Shown: positions 55,806 to 64,000 of the stretch, piece after piece | How positions within the stretch are numbered: position 1 is the first letter of the stretch | How the letters are laid out: the number at the start of each line of letters is the position of its first letter | Assembly (NCBI GenBank): GCA_963733145.1 | Contig: CAVTCJ010000013.1 | Span: forward strand, 248,001 to 312,000 | Length of the DNA: 64,000 bases | Source: JAHIKV01 sp963733145 | GTDB lineage: Bacteria > Planctomycetota > Planctomycetia > Pirellulales > Thermoguttaceae | Direction of reading: 5' to 3' | The notes under the pieces: model-generated | Told to the model about the DNA's origin: nothing | What the model saw: the letters and a program-made list of their open reading frames with translations, nothing else | Database searches by the model: none | Program-made: the position numbers and the translations under genes

Positions 55806-57404
55806 TCATCTAACCTCGGCCGGCCGAAGGCGGACCAGCACCACGCCGTGACGGCCGACCGGGGCGGAAAATTCGCCCTCGAACTGGCCCAGGTCCTTCT
55901 GCCGCCAGAGGTCGCGGACAATCTGTTTGCCGGAAAGTCCCAGGTCGGACCACCGGGCGGTCACCTTCTGTTCGTCCTCGTTGCGATTGAACAGGCCGAC
56001 GGCCTTCGAGCCGTCCTCCATTTCCTTGGCCCAGACTTCCAGCCCGCCCTGTTTGGCCGCGCGCAACGCGGAGCGGCCCAACGGGTCCTGATCGACGTCG
56101 ATCACTTCGTCGTTGCAGAGCAGGCCGAGGGTGAAGTCGTCGAGCCGGGCGATGTCGCCGCTGAAGATCAGCGGCGCGCTGAGCAGGCTCCAGAGCGAGA
56201 CGTGGGTGTATTGCTCGTTGGGCGTCAGACGCGTCGGCTCCATAGTTCTGGTCTTCCAATTGTGGAGATAGCCGAGGAGGATGTAGTCGGGATCGTTCCA
56301 GGCGCCCGGCCCGGCGTACTTTTGCACTTCGTTGCGGCCGTAGAGGTCGAACACTCCGGAGATGGCGTGGAAGGGCCGATCGAATTCGGCGCCGAGGTCG
56401 CCGGCGGTGCGCCAGCTATGCCCGCCCACCCCGCGGCCCCATTTCCACACGTCGCCCATGCCGTATTGGCACAGGTTGAAGACAATGTCGCGGTCTTGCT
56501 TTTTGAGTAGCTCGCCCATCTTACGATAGGGTTTTTTCAATTCATTCAGATCGGGATTCTTCGTGTTCTGCCCGATGTTTATGACCTTGGCGTAGGAACA
56601 CCAATCGTACTTGAGGAAATCGTACCCCCACTCGGCGAAGCGCCGGGCGTCTTGCTGCTCGTGTTGGTAAGCGCCTTCATAACGGCCCCCACACGTATAC
56701 GGACCAGGAGACGTATAGAGTCCGGCCTTCAATCCCTTGGCGTGGATGTAGTCGGCCAAGGCTTTCATGTCGGGGAACATTTTGTTGGTGTTCAAGTTTC
56801 CTTGTGCGTCGCGGGGCGGGCCGCCGAGCAGCGGATCCTTCGATCCTTGATAAACCTGCCAGCAGGCGTCGATGTTCACGTACTGGTAGCCGTGGTCGAT
56901 CATCCCGGTCGAGACCATCGCGTCGGCGGCCGCGTGCATGATCTGGTCGCTGATGCGGCCTTCCCAGATGTACCAACTGTTCCAGCCCATGTGCGGCGTC
57001 AAGGCCAGCGTATCGCCGCAGACAATCTTGAACTTTCGCGCGTTCTCGCCCAGGGCGTTCTTCGCGCGGAACGCGACCAGGTATTCGCCCGGCTTTTCGA
57101 TCGTGCCGGTGATATGTCCGGTTTGCGGATCGACCTTCAATCCCTGCGGCAGCCCGTCGACGGCGAAGGTCATCGGTCGCTGTCCGGTGGCGGGGATGGT
57201 AAACAGGAAGGGGTGGCCCGGCCGCACGCCGAAAATCCGCGCCCCGTTGATCCGCGGCGTTTCCGGCGGCTTGGGCGTAAGGATCACCCGCTCCGCCCCC
57301 GGCGCGGCCGACGCCAGCGGCGGCTCGACAAGTAGAGAAACCAGCACGGCGATCGCGCCGATCGCCGCGGCAAAATAAAATCGCGGGGAATGGGTCGTTG
57401 TCAT
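55806..57404 (-). CDS. Glycoside hydrolase family 27 (alpha-galactosidase-like)
   Basis: The 532-residue protein has a signal sequence, a putative Ig-like (He_PIG) domain near 65-130, then the GH27 barrel with H-M-G-W-N-S-W-Y, D-A-C-W-Q, G-L-K-A-G-L-Y-T-S-P-G, F-L-K-Y-D-W-C (nucleophile Asp) and G-A-W-N-D-P-D (acid/base area). The C-terminus is a beta-sandwich (V-G-L-F-N-R). It should hydrolyse alpha-galactosides or alpha-N-acetylgalactosaminides outside the cytoplasm, fitting polysaccharide use. ATG 57404 has AAGGAA upstream. Confidence 0.93.
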   Translation of the reverse strand: MTTTHSPRFYFAAAIGAIAVLVSLLVEPPLASAAPGAERVILTPKPPETPRINGARIFGVRPGHPFLFTIPATGQRPMTFAVDGLPQGLKVDPQTGHITGTIEKPGEYLVAFRAKNALGENARKFKIVCGDTLALTPHMGWNSWYIWEGRISDQIMHAAADAMVSTGMIDHGYQYVNIDACWQVYQGSKDPLLGGPPRDAQGNLNTNKMFPDMKALADYIHAKGLKAGLYTSPGPYTCGGRYEGAYQHEQQDARRFAEWGYDFLKYDWCSYAKVINIGQNTKNPDLNELKKPYRKMGELLKKQDRDIVFNLCQYGMGDVWKWGRGVGGHSWRTAGDLGAEFDRPFHAISGVFDLYGRNEVQKYAGPGAWNDPDYILLGYLHNWKTRTMEPTRLTPNEQYTHVSLWSLLSAPLIFSGDIARLDDFTLGLLCNDEVIDVDQDPLGRSALRAAKQGGLEVWAKEMEDGSKAVGLFNRNEDEQKVTARWSDLGLSGKQIVRDLWRQKDLGQFEGEFSAPVGRHGVVLVRLRPAEVR

Positions 57405-57426
57405 GTTGTTCCTTCGTAGTTCATTC

Positions 57427-57510
57427 GTAGGGTGGGACAATCTTTAGCGTGGTCCCACCAGTAACGGTGAAAATGGCGGTGGGACCGCGCTAAAGCTTGT
57501 CCCACCCTAC
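57427..57510. repeat. Palindromic repeat, C family
   Basis: GTAGGGTGGGACAATCTTTA and its complementary half (AGCTTGTCCCACCCTAC) flank a short spacer upstream of the GH27 gene. Confidence 0.9.
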
Positions 57511-57534
57511 TCTCCGCAACAGAACCTGATTGTA

Positions 57535-58628
57535 TTACAATTTTCCCACGCCGACTTTTCTGGCCTTCAGCGCCGGGTCGGCCTGCAACGGCAGCGTCAC
57601 CGCCCGGCCGGTCTCGGCGGCCTTGTAGATGGCCAGGATCAATTCAACCGAGCGGCGTCCCTCGGGGCCGTCGATCGACGGCTTCGTCCCCTTCTCGATG
57701 GCGCCGAGCACGTCCTGGAACTGCCGCGTGTGGCCGTGGTGTCCGATGGCCTTCGGATCGGCGGCCCCGCCGCCGCCGCTTTTGCGGTTTTTCATGGCGG
57801 CATGAATCGCGGCGTCGCGCTTCATCTTCCTGGCGAAGTCCCACTTGACGATGTCCTCTTCCTCGGTGATCGCCGAGCCCTCGCTGCCGTGGATCTCGAT
57901 GTGCTTCAGATAGCCGGGATAGATTGCGGTGCTGGCCTCGATCATGCCGAAGGCCCCGTTCTCGAAGGCCAGCGTGGCCTGGGCCACGTCCTCGACGGCG
58001 ATCCGCTCGTGGGCCAACAGTCCGATCCGGCGCGGACCTCGGCGGCCGGCCCCATCAGCCAGAGCAGCAGATCGACGCTGTGGATGGCCTGGTTCATCAG
58101 CGCCCCGCCGCCGTCGAGCTGCCAAGTTCCGCGCCACGCGCCGCTGTCGTAATAGCTCTGCGGGCGATACCATTTGACGATGGCGTCGCCGACCGTCAGC
58201 CGTCCGAAGCGGCCCTGGTCCATCGCCCGGCGCAGCTCGACGCTGGAGTCGTGGAAGCGGGCGGGAAAGATGGTCGAGAGGGTCACGCCCGCCTGGCGGC
58301 ACTCGTCGATGATCCGGTCGCAGCGTTTCAGCGTGATTTCCAGCGGTTTTTCGACGATGACGTGTTTGCCCGCCCGCGCGGCCGCCACGGCCGGCTCGAG
58401 ATGCGCCCCGCTGGGCGTGCCGATCGTGACCACCTCGACCGCCGGATCGGCCAGCATCGCGTCCAGGTCGTGATACGCCTTGCAGCCGGTCTCCTCGGCC
58501 AACCGGTCGGCGGCGGCGGGAATGGAATCGTAGCAGGCCACGAGCTTGGCCCCCCGCACGTCGCCGATCGCCCGCGCGTGAAATCTGGCGATCATTCCGC
58601 AACCGATAATGCCGAAACCTGTGGGCAT
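57535..58628 (-). CDS. Gfo/Idh/MocA family oxidoreductase (one frameshift)
   Basis: From ATG 58628: G-F-G-I-I-G-C-G-M-I-A-R-F-H-A-R-A-I, V-T-I-G-T-P-S-G-A-H, E-K-P-L-E-I (catalytic Lys) and G-G-G-A-L-M-N-Q-A-I-H-S-V-D-L-L-L-W. Near 58030 one C is missing (V-R-A to R-I-G-L-L-A-H-E-R), after which the C-terminal domain continues to K-A-R-K-V-G-V-G-K-L. Joined length ~364, typical. Unlike the gene at 54246 it has no Tat signal, so it acts in the cytoplasm. The two flank the GH27 gene, suggesting sugar catabolism. The break resembles a sequencing indel. Confidence 0.9.
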
Positions 58629-58765
58629 AGAAAGGCGCTCCTCTGAAGCGGATGCTATCACGACGGAAAACGCCATTATAGAGCGGGAAGAATGAACGGT
58701 GAAGAGGGAGGAGGGAAGAGGGAAGGGGAAGAGGGAAGAGTGAATAATACGCAGAATATGGGGCC

Positions 58766-59062
58766 GTTTAGCCCCGGCGTCCACACCGGGTCGGCGCCGG
58801 GAGATGCGTTCAACGCGGTCCAATCCAGCGCACAAAAAAGGGCCGGCCGTTCAGTCGTAGGGTGGGACAAGCGCAGCGCGGTCCCACCGTGATTATTCGT
58901 CGCTTTGGTGGGACCGCGCTGCGCTTGTCCCACCCTACTTTCCGCAACAGTAACTAATTCGTCGCTTTGGTGGGACCGCGCTGCGCTTGTCCCACCCTAC
59001 TTTCCGCAACAGTAACTAATTCGTCGCTTTGGTGGGACCGCGCTGCGCTTGTCCCGCCCTAC
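58766..59062. repeat. A-family remnant and 62-bp tandem array of C-family repeats
   Basis: 58629-59070 has no gene. It includes a G/A-rich run (58680-58745, GAGGGAAGAGG), a degenerate A copy (58766-58800), an inverted C pair starting at 58857 (GTAGGGTGGGACAAGCGCAG), and then a 62-base unit (TTCGTCGCTTTGGTGGGACC...) repeated at 58896, 58958 and 59020, the last copy truncated. Confidence 0.9.
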
Positions 59063-59070
59063 GCACTTGC

Positions 59071-59991
59071 TCACCCCAGCAACGCCAGCAGAAAACTCGT
59101 CGCGTTCAACGAGGCGTGCAGCACGATCGACGGCACGATGCGATGCGTGCGGAAGAAGAGCGTGCCCAACACGAGCGCGAACAGAAACAGCGTAATCGGA
59201 TCGGCCGACACGTATTTCGGAAAGAATTGAAAGAGGACGATCTGCAGGACGTAGATCGGCACGGCGACCGCTCCGAAGGCCGCCATTCCCAGCCCCGCGT
59301 CGCGGCCGATCGTCCGCGGCGACCAGCCGAAATCGGCGGCGGTCGCCCCGACCCGCCAATGCAGGGCGAGGGCGGCCAAGGCCGCCGTCACCAGCCCCGC
59401 CGCCGAACCGCCGATCATCATGAACAGCAGAAAGCGTTTGTCGGGCGGCGGCCCTTCCACGCGGAAGTGCATCATCGCGAACAGCAGCGAAGTCAGGGTG
59501 ATCGGCATGAAGGCCCGGGGCAGCAAGCGCCGCAGCGTGGGCATCCGCCGCCGGTGTCGGCTTTCGAGCGCTTCCAGCCAGCCCTGCAAGACCACGCGAA
59601 ACAGAAACTCCTCGACCACCGGCGCCACGACGACCGTCGAAATTCCGCACAACAGCAACACCCACACGTCTGCCTCGGACATCAATTGCAGCGCGAAGTG
59701 CGTGGTGCTTTCTTTGTCGGCATCGAAAGCGGCGGGAGCTCGCAGGGCGTCCGGGCCGAGATACTTTGCGGCCAGAATCAACACACACGCCTGCGCGGCC
59801 AGGTAGATCAACACCACGAAGGCCACATCGATCGCTCCCCAGGGCACGGGCCGACGCGGACGATAATCGATCATCGGCCGGCCCGTCTGCACGCGGGCAA
59901 TCGCCGCCAACCAGATCGCCCCGAACGCCCCAAGCGCCGCAAGAGCCAGCAGAACAAGAACATCCGGGAATTGTGCGGCGAGAAGGGGCAT
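59071..59991 (-). CDS. CPBP family intramembrane metalloprotease
   Basis: The 306-residue membrane protein has the CPBP/Abi motifs: V-V-E-E-F-L-F-R in one TM, F-A-M-M-H-F in the next and V-L-H-A-S-L-N-A-T in the last, giving the E-E-x-x-x-R, F-x-x-x-H and H-x-x-x-(N/D) residues for zinc. It has about eight TM segments. In bacteria such proteins process or protect membrane peptides; substrate unknown. ATG 59991 is preceded by a plausible start region; the extension to 60108 covers an A-family repeat and is rejected. Confidence 0.9.
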   Translation of the reverse strand: MPLLAAQFPDVLVLLALAALGAFGAIWLAAIARVQTGRPMIDYRPRRPVPWGAIDVAFVVLIYLAAQACVLILAAKYLGPDALRAPAAFDADKESTTHFALQLMSEADVWVLLLCGISTVVVAPVVEEFLFRVVLQGWLEALESRHRRRMPTLRRLLPRAFMPITLTSLLFAMMHFRVEGPPPDKRFLLFMMIGGSAAGLVTAALAALALHWRVGATAADFGWSPRTIGRDAGLGMAAFGAVAVPIYVLQIVLFQFFPKYVSADPITLFLFALVLGTLFFRTHRIVPSIVLHASLNATSFLLALLG

Positions 59992-60050
59992 TGATCTGGT
60001 TGCGATCGTTCGTTGCGAAACCGCAAGCGGAAGATTCGGGAAATTCACTC

Positions 60051-60132
60051 GTTTAGCCCCGGCGTCCACGCCGGGAGGACATTGTGTGAATAGTATACCA
60101 CGATGCACCCGGCGTCCACGCCGGGGCTAAAC
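60051..60132. repeat. A-family palindromic repeats, inverted pair
   Basis: GTTTAGCCCCGGCGTCCACG and the complementary CGGCGTCCACGCCGGGGCTA-type end face each other between the CPBP gene and pgsA. The same family lies around the transposase at 63 kb. Confidence 0.92.
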
Positions 60133-60158
60133 AAATGATCGGAATCCATCCCCGCTGC

Positions 60159-60776
60159 TCATTCCGCCCGCAGCAGCCGCGTCGCGGCCGCGACGTAAAC
60201 CGCCCCAGAATACACGGTCAACGCGACCGCCGCCCACACGGAGCCGACCATCAGCCACCAGCACCAGACGGGGGCGTTGGTCTGCGGGTTGTTGTATGAG
60301 AGGTAGAACAAGCAGGCGGCCGCCGCCACGCATTGCAGCACCATCTTCAGCTTGCCCGACATCTTCGCCGAAAAATCGGAGCCCCGCTGCTCGATGAAGC
60401 TCCGCAGCGTAGTGACGAGCAATTCGCGGCCGACGACGATCACCACCATCCAGGCTTGCAGGCCCCAGCGGATTTGCATCAGCGCCGGCGTCGCCGCCAG
60501 CAGGATGAACGTGCCGCAGATAATCACCTTGTCGGCGAAGGGATCGAGGATCCGCCCCAGCGTGGTGACTTGCCCGTACCGGCGGGCGTAATAGCCGTCG
60601 AGCCAGTCGGTGCCGGCGGCCACGATGAACAGCCAGAAGCACCAGAAGTAGTGATGCTCCTCGACCATGAAACAGAACAGCACCACCGACAGCAGCAGCC
60701 GCAGCGCGGTCAACTGGTTGGGTAGGTTGAACATCGCCTTTCGCACGTTGTCGGGACGCAAGCCGTCGGTGTCCAT
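60159..60776 (-). CDS. pgsA: CDP-diacylglycerol--glycerol-3-phosphate 3-phosphatidyltransferase
   Basis: The 205-residue membrane protein has the CDP-alcohol phosphatidyltransferase signature D-x-x-D-G-x-x-A-R-x(8)-G-x(3)-D-x(3)-D at about residues 58-80 (D-W-L-D-G-Y-Y-A-R-R...G-R-I-L-D-P-F-A-D). Opening N-L-P-N-Q-L-T-A-L-R-L fits PgsA. It makes phosphatidylglycerol phosphate. ATG 60776 or the inner M-F-N-L-P at 60734 are both possible starts; homology favours the inner one. Confidence 0.93.
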   Translation of the reverse strand: MDTDGLRPDNVRKAMFNLPNQLTALRLLLSVVLFCFMVEEHHYFWCFWLFIVAAGTDWLDGYYARRYGQVTTLGRILDPFADKVIICGTFILLAATPALMQIRWGLQAWMVVIVVGRELLVTTLRSFIEQRGSDFSAKMSGKLKMVLQCVAAAACLFYLSYNNPQTNAPVWCWWLMVGSVWAAVALTVYSGAVYVAAATRLLRAE

Positions 60777-60809
60777 GCCGGAAATCGCTTTTCGATTAGT
60801 ATTGGATCA

Positions 60810-60836
60810 GTTTAGCGGCCGCCGGCGCGGCGGCCA
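60810..60836. repeat. Palindromic repeat, B family (single)
   Basis: GTTTAGCGGCCGCCGGCGCG plus GCGGCC is one B-type unit upstream of pgsA and next to the rimO stop. Confidence 0.85.
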
Positions 60837-60863
60837 GTATTGTCATCGGCGGAAAAACCGACG

Positions 60864-62240
60864 CTATGCAACGGCTATTAGATCATAACCGCTGGCGGCG
60901 ACAACCTCACAGGCGACGATCTCCCCCGGCACGAGCCCCGCGCCGGTCACGTAGACCTGTCCGTCGATCTCCGGGGCGTCGGCATATCCGCGGCCGATCG
61001 ATGCCCGCTCTTCGCCCGGGACAGGCTGGTCGATCATCGCCTCCAGCCGTTTTCCCACCCACGTGCCGTTCCAGGCGAAGGTAATCTCCTGCTGCACGGA
61101 CATCAGCCGGTCGCGACGGGCGATTCTTACCTCTTTAGGCACTTGTCCGTCAAGCCCTGCGGACGGGGTGTCCGGCTCGTCGCGGAAGTCGAACACCCCC
61201 AGCCGCTCGAACCGCCGCCGCCGGACGAACTCCACCAGTTCCTCGAATTGCTCCTCGGTCTCGCCCGGATAACCGGTAATCAACGTGGTCCGCAGGACCA
61301 GCGATTCGATCCCCTCGCGCAGCCGGTCGAGCAGTTTTTCGGTATCCGCGCGGCCGACGCCGCGCCGCATCCGCCGCAGCACCTCGTCGTTGATGTGTTG
61401 CAGGGGAATGTCGAGATACGGCAAGATTTTATTTCCCTCGGCGATCGTCTCAATTAGTTCGTCGGTCACGTGCAGCGGATACATGTACATCAGCCGGATC
61501 CAGTCGAGGCCCTCGATCTCGTCCAAGCGGCGGAGCAGTTCGGCCAGCCGGGGACGGCCGTCGGTGTCCATGCCGTAGAACGTCGTGTCCTGCGCCACGA
61601 GGACCAGTTCCCGCACGCCGTCGGCCGCCAACTCCTCGGCCTCGGCCGCCGCCTGTTCGATCGGCTTGCTGGCATAAGGGCCCCGCATCCGCGGAATCGA
61701 ACAGAATCCGCACGACCGGTTGCAGCCTTCGGCGATCTTCAGATAGGCCACGTGCGGCAGCGTGATCCGCAGCCGGCCCCCGTCCGGCAAGGGCGGACTG
61801 GCCGGCGGACGGAAGCTGGAAAAGGGGACGCAGCTCTTTTCTAAAAAAAAAGCTGCGTCCCCTTTTTTTAGCTGCTGGACGGCGGCGACAATTTCGTCTC
61901 GGGCAAAAACGCCAATTATTCGATCCAGCCCGGGAAACCGCTCGAACAGCCGCTCCCGGTCGCGCTCGGCGAGACAGCCGGCCACGATCACCCACCGCAG
62001 CCGCCCCGACGCCTTCAGCCGCAGCATCTCTTCGATCGTCTGGTACGATTCCGCCCGGGCGTCGTCGATGAATCCGCAGGTGTTGACCAACGCCAGATCG
62101 GCGCCGTCGGCCTCGGCGACCAAGCGGTAGCCCTCTCGATGCAACAGGCCGGCCATCCGCTCGCTATCGACCAGGTTTTTCGGGCAGCCGAGGCTAATCA
62201 GGGCAAAAGTGCGTGGGGGGTGTTCTTGCTGTTCGTTCAA
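60864..62240 (-). CDS. rimO: Ribosomal protein S12 methylthiotransferase RimO, with in-frame repeat
   Basis: The 458-residue radical-SAM enzyme has the UPF0004 start S-L-G-C-P-K-N-L-V-D-S-E, N-T-C-G-F-I, V-A-G-C-L-A, the radical-SAM C-N-R-S-C-G-F-C motif, and the TRAM-like end. It adds methylthio to Asp of ribosomal protein S12. Residues ~123-140 are encoded by a GGGGACGCAGCTTTT-type palindrome (61819-61871), in a linker between the two domains, and the frame is kept. No frameshift is seen. It is followed by pgsA after ~90 bases. Confidence 0.94.
   Translation of the reverse strand: MNEQQEHPPRTFALISLGCPKNLVDSERMAGLLHREGYRLVAEADGADLALVNTCGFIDDARAESYQTIEEMLRLKASGRLRWVIVAGCLAERDRERLFERFPGLDRIIGVFARDEIVAAVQQLKKGDAAFFLEKSCVPFSSFRPPASPPLPDGGRLRITLPHVAYLKIAEGCNRSCGFCSIPRMRGPYASKPIEQAAAEAEELAADGVRELVLVAQDTTFYGMDTDGRPRLAELLRRLDEIEGLDWIRLMYMYPLHVTDELIETIAEGNKILPYLDIPLQHINDEVLRRMRRGVGRADTEKLLDRLREGIESLVLRTTLITGYPGETEEQFEELVEFVRRRRFERLGVFDFRDEPDTPSAGLDGQVPKEVRIARRDRLMSVQQEITFAWNGTWVGKRLEAMIDQPVPGEERASIGRGYADAPEIDGQVYVTGAGLVPGEIVACEVVAASGYDLIAVA
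61819..61871. repeat. K-family palindromic repeat inside rimO
   Basis: AAAAGGGGACGCAGCTCTTT and AAAGCTGCGTCCCCTTTTTT are nearly perfect complements around an A-rich loop. The rimO frame reads it as K-K-G-D-A-A-F-F-L-E-K-S-C-V-P-F, between V-A-A-V-Q-Q-L and S-S-F-R-P-P. Confidence 0.92.
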
Positions 62241-62278
62241 GTGATTTATGTGCGTGGCGATATTTCGAGAACAAACCG

Positions 62279-62391
62279 TCTAGCCCCCGCGTCCACGCGG
62301 GGTTGTGGCGGTAAAGCAACTCCCCCCCGCGTGGACGCGGGGGCTAAACGTCGAAGGTGAAAATACCCCGCGTGGACGCGGGGGCTAAACG
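62279..62391. repeat. Three A-family palindromic repeats
   Basis: GTCTAGCCCCCGCGTCCACG, then two inverted copies ending GCGTGGACGCGGGGGCTAAA (62330-62350 and 62370-62391). They lie in the gap between rimO and the ImmA/IrrE gene. Confidence 0.95.
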
Positions 62392-62516
62392 ATTAACCCT
62401 CATCCTACCCCACTCGCCGCCGGAGTGTAAGTGGCCCAATCCGCCGCTTGCGGTATCCGCCCGGCGTGCTATAGTATACATAAATACACTTATAGCAACA
62501 ACAGGGGCCTTCCGCC

Positions 62517-63257
62517 ATGCTGCCCGAATACACCCGCGAAGAATTGGCCGCCGGTTTGGACTGCGTCGCCGAGGAGGTGCTCGCCGAGGCGGGCGTGCGG
62601 TGTCCGCCGGTCGATGCCTTCGACGTCGCCCGGCGGCTGGGAATCGAATTGGCCTGGGACGATCGGCAGTCGGGCCGGGCGAGATACGTCCGGCTCGGCG
62701 GCCGATTCGCGGGCCGCTCGCGGGCGACGATCCTGCTCCGCCCCGATCCCCGCGGCGAGCGGCGGCAATGGGCCGTCGCCCACGAAATCGGCGAGCACGT
62801 CGCCTATCGCGTCTTCGACCGCTGGGGCGTCGATCCCCGCGAGACCGACCCGGCGGCGCGCGAGACGGTGGCCAACAACATGGCCGGCCGGCTGCTGCTG
62901 CCCAGCGAATGGTTCGCGGCCGAGGGGGCGGCCTGCGGCTGGGACCTGCTCGATTTGAAAGCCCGCTTCCGCACGGCCAGCCACGAACTGATCGCCCGGC
63001 GGATGCTGGAATGTCAGACGCCGGTGGTGATCAGCATTTTCGACCAGGGCCGGCTGACGTTCCGCCGGGGTAATCTGCCGGGCCGGACGCCGCCGCCGTT
63101 GCCTGCCGAGGCGGAGTGCCGCCGCCACGTGCATCAGCTTTGCCGTCCCCTGCGATTCCGCAAAGGCCCCTGCTCGATTCAATGTTGGCCGATCCACGAA
63201 GAGGGTTGGAAGCGGGAGATCGTGCGGCTGGAAGTGGATGAAATCGAAATCGTTTGA
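62517..63257 (+). CDS. ImmA/IrrE family metallo-endopeptidase
   Basis: The 246-residue protein has the zinc motif H-E-I-G-E-H near residue 90 and the family pattern R-Q-W-A-V-A-H-E-I-G-E-H, followed by N-N-M-A-G-R-L-L-L-P. The N-terminal ~60 residues are the usual helical lead-in. Proteins of this kind cut repressors of mobile elements or stress regulons; no partner helix-turn-helix gene is next to it here. It is followed by the A-family repeats and the transposase. Confidence 0.92.
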   Translation: MLPEYTREELAAGLDCVAEEVLAEAGVRCPPVDAFDVARRLGIELAWDDRQSGRARYVRLGGRFAGRSRATILLRPDPRGERRQWAVAHEIGEHVAYRVFDRWGVDPRETDPAARETVANNMAGRLLLPSEWFAAEGAACGWDLLDLKARFRTASHELIARRMLECQTPVVISIFDQGRLTFRRGNLPGRTPPPLPAEAECRRHVHQLCRPLRFRKGPCSIQCWPIHEEGWKREIVRLEVDEIEIV

Positions 63258-63291
63258 ACCGCGCATCCACGCGGCGACTTTTCGACACCCA

Positions 63292-63358
63292 CGTTTAGCC
63301 CCCGCGTCCACGCGGGGTGGTTCTGTATTCCACGTTTAGCCCCCGCGTCCACGCGGGG
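63292..63358. repeat. A-family palindromic repeats beside the transposase
   Basis: Two direct copies of GTTTAGCCCCCGCGTCCACG followed by CGGGG. The second copy overlaps the 3' end of the transposase gene and provides its stop codon (GGCTAAAC read on the minus strand). Confidence 0.95.
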
Positions 63359-63959
63359 AATGCAACTCCGGCGCGTACTCCCTTACAAACGCCCACCGTT
63401 GCGGCAGCAAGCCAGCTTTGCGGGGATTTTCCTCAACGTAATGGATACGACCCCGAACTTCGGCTGGTGAATTCAAATACACAAACCATCCGCCTAGCAC
63501 CCACGGGCTTGGAATCCGGCCGTTTGTCTGCCGGTGCGCCTGCAACGGATGGAGACCATCGGCCAGCAGTCGCCGCGTGGCTGCCCGCTTGAGAAATCCC
63601 GTCACGTATTCAGCAGTGGGGCCGGGTCGCCCGGTTACTATATGCACGTGATCGGGCATAATCGAGCAGGCGTAGACCTCGAGTTTCAAATTGGCGACGG
63701 CCTCCTCAAAAGCGCCCGCGACAGTTGATATTTGTTCCCGATTGAAGGCGACGGGAGGATATAGAAGTTGCCGCTTGGCTTCCATGCGGGAATAGCGATC
63801 ATGCCCGCGTCCGGCCAACGATTTTCGCGTGTTCACTTTTGTGGCTTCACCGAAGCGTTTTAGATGGCCGGCCCAGACTTCGGTGGACCACGATCCGCGC
63901 GGATCGTTGGGGAGCCAAAATCCATAAGCCCCGAAGATTATGTGATAGGCGACGACCAT
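63336..63959 (-). CDS. REP-associated tyrosine transposase (Y1/HUH, RAYT-like)
   Basis: The 207-residue protein carries the HUH motif in I-M-P-D-H-V-H-I-V near residue 105 and, further on, a Tyr in A-E-Y-V-T-G-F-L-K-R-A-A, the nucleophile position of Y1 transposases. The start A-Y-H-I-I-F-G-A-Y-G-F-W-L-P-N-D-P-R-G fits the RAYT subgroup with long N-terminus. It should nick single-stranded DNA at palindromic ends. The last residues (S-P-R-G-R-G-G) and the stop codon come from an A-family repeat. ATG 63959 is preferred; the frame is open to 63998. Confidence 0.9.
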   Translation of the reverse strand: MVVAYHIIFGAYGFWLPNDPRGSWSTEVWAGHLKRFGEATKVNTRKSLAGRGHDRYSRMEAKRQLLYPPVAFNREQISTVAGAFEEAVANLKLEVYACSIMPDHVHIVTGRPGPTAEYVTGFLKRAATRRLLADGLHPLQAHRQTNGRIPSPWVLGGWFVYLNSPAEVRGRIHYVEENPRKAGLLPQRWAFVREYAPELHSPRGRGG

Positions 63960-64000
63960 GAAGGGAAGTTTAGTCAGCGGAGGGTCTTCGTGCAACAACC

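Noticed and set aside
58896..59062. CRISPR array from 62-bp spacing
   Set aside because: The whole 62-base unit repeats, including the part that would be a spacer, so it is a simple tandem repeat.
62279..62391. CRISPR-like array from spaced repeats
   Set aside because: Only three copies, in opposite orientation, with irregular spacing and no cas genes; they are palindromic A-family units.

Overview
The window looks like the chromosome of a Planctomycetota bacterium, probably from the Pirellulales or a relative. This is inferred from gene content: Uma2-type DUF820 nucleases, a zinc-ribbon/DUF1559 protein, DUF1573, a PEP-CTERM protein, a short second SecA, Tat-exported Gfo/Idh/MocA oxidoreductases, high G+C content and a dense load of palindromic repeats. 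I saw no rRNA, tRNA or CRISPR array.

Layout. 0-5 kb: the tail of a methyltransferase, an Uma2 protein, a URO-D-like methyltransferase with a corrinoid protein (separated by a DUF4160/DUF2442 pair), and a DUF1573 protein. 5-13 kb: a chemoreceptor, serC, a zinc-ribbon/DUF1559 protein and a large membrane protein. 13-26 kb: an NHS-type nucleoside transporter, zwf (frameshifted), a RloA/RloB-like defence pair, an SDR (frameshifted), a dihydrouridine synthase, dinD, queG, two lipoproteins and a short SecA. 26-35 kb: a second Uma2 (frameshifted), a membrane-anchored unknown, treZ-treY-mntH with 4-base start/stop overlaps, and a universal stress protein. 34.7-42.3 kb: a sulfate ABC operon (sbp-cysT-cysW-cysA on the minus strand) split by a Fic gene and a putative restriction-modification pair. 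42.5-47 kb: a sigma-54 activator and a Ski2-like helicase. 47-64 kb: a PEP-CTERM protein, unknowns, a DUF389 membrane protein, a GxxExxY protein, a C45 peptidase, two Gfo/Idh/MocA oxidoreductases, a GH27 alpha-galactosidase, a CPBP protease, pgsA, rimO, an ImmA/IrrE protease and a REP-associated tyrosine (Y1/HUH) transposase.

The most striking signal is the repeat landscape. More than a dozen unrelated families of short palindromes fill nearly every intergenic space, and several have entered protein-coding genes while mostly keeping the reading frame open: dihydrouridine synthase, treZ, treY (twice), the sigma-54 activator, the helicase and rimO. The transposase at the right end sits against copies of one family and takes its stop codon from one. 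A 122-bp MITE-like element with perfect 18-bp terminal inverted repeats and a TTAG duplication is nested in another repeat at 13.08 kb.

A second global signal is about ten single-base frameshifts in otherwise well-conserved genes, often in short G/C runs. This fits uncorrected sequencing indels better than gene decay, so most of those genes are probably intact in the organism.
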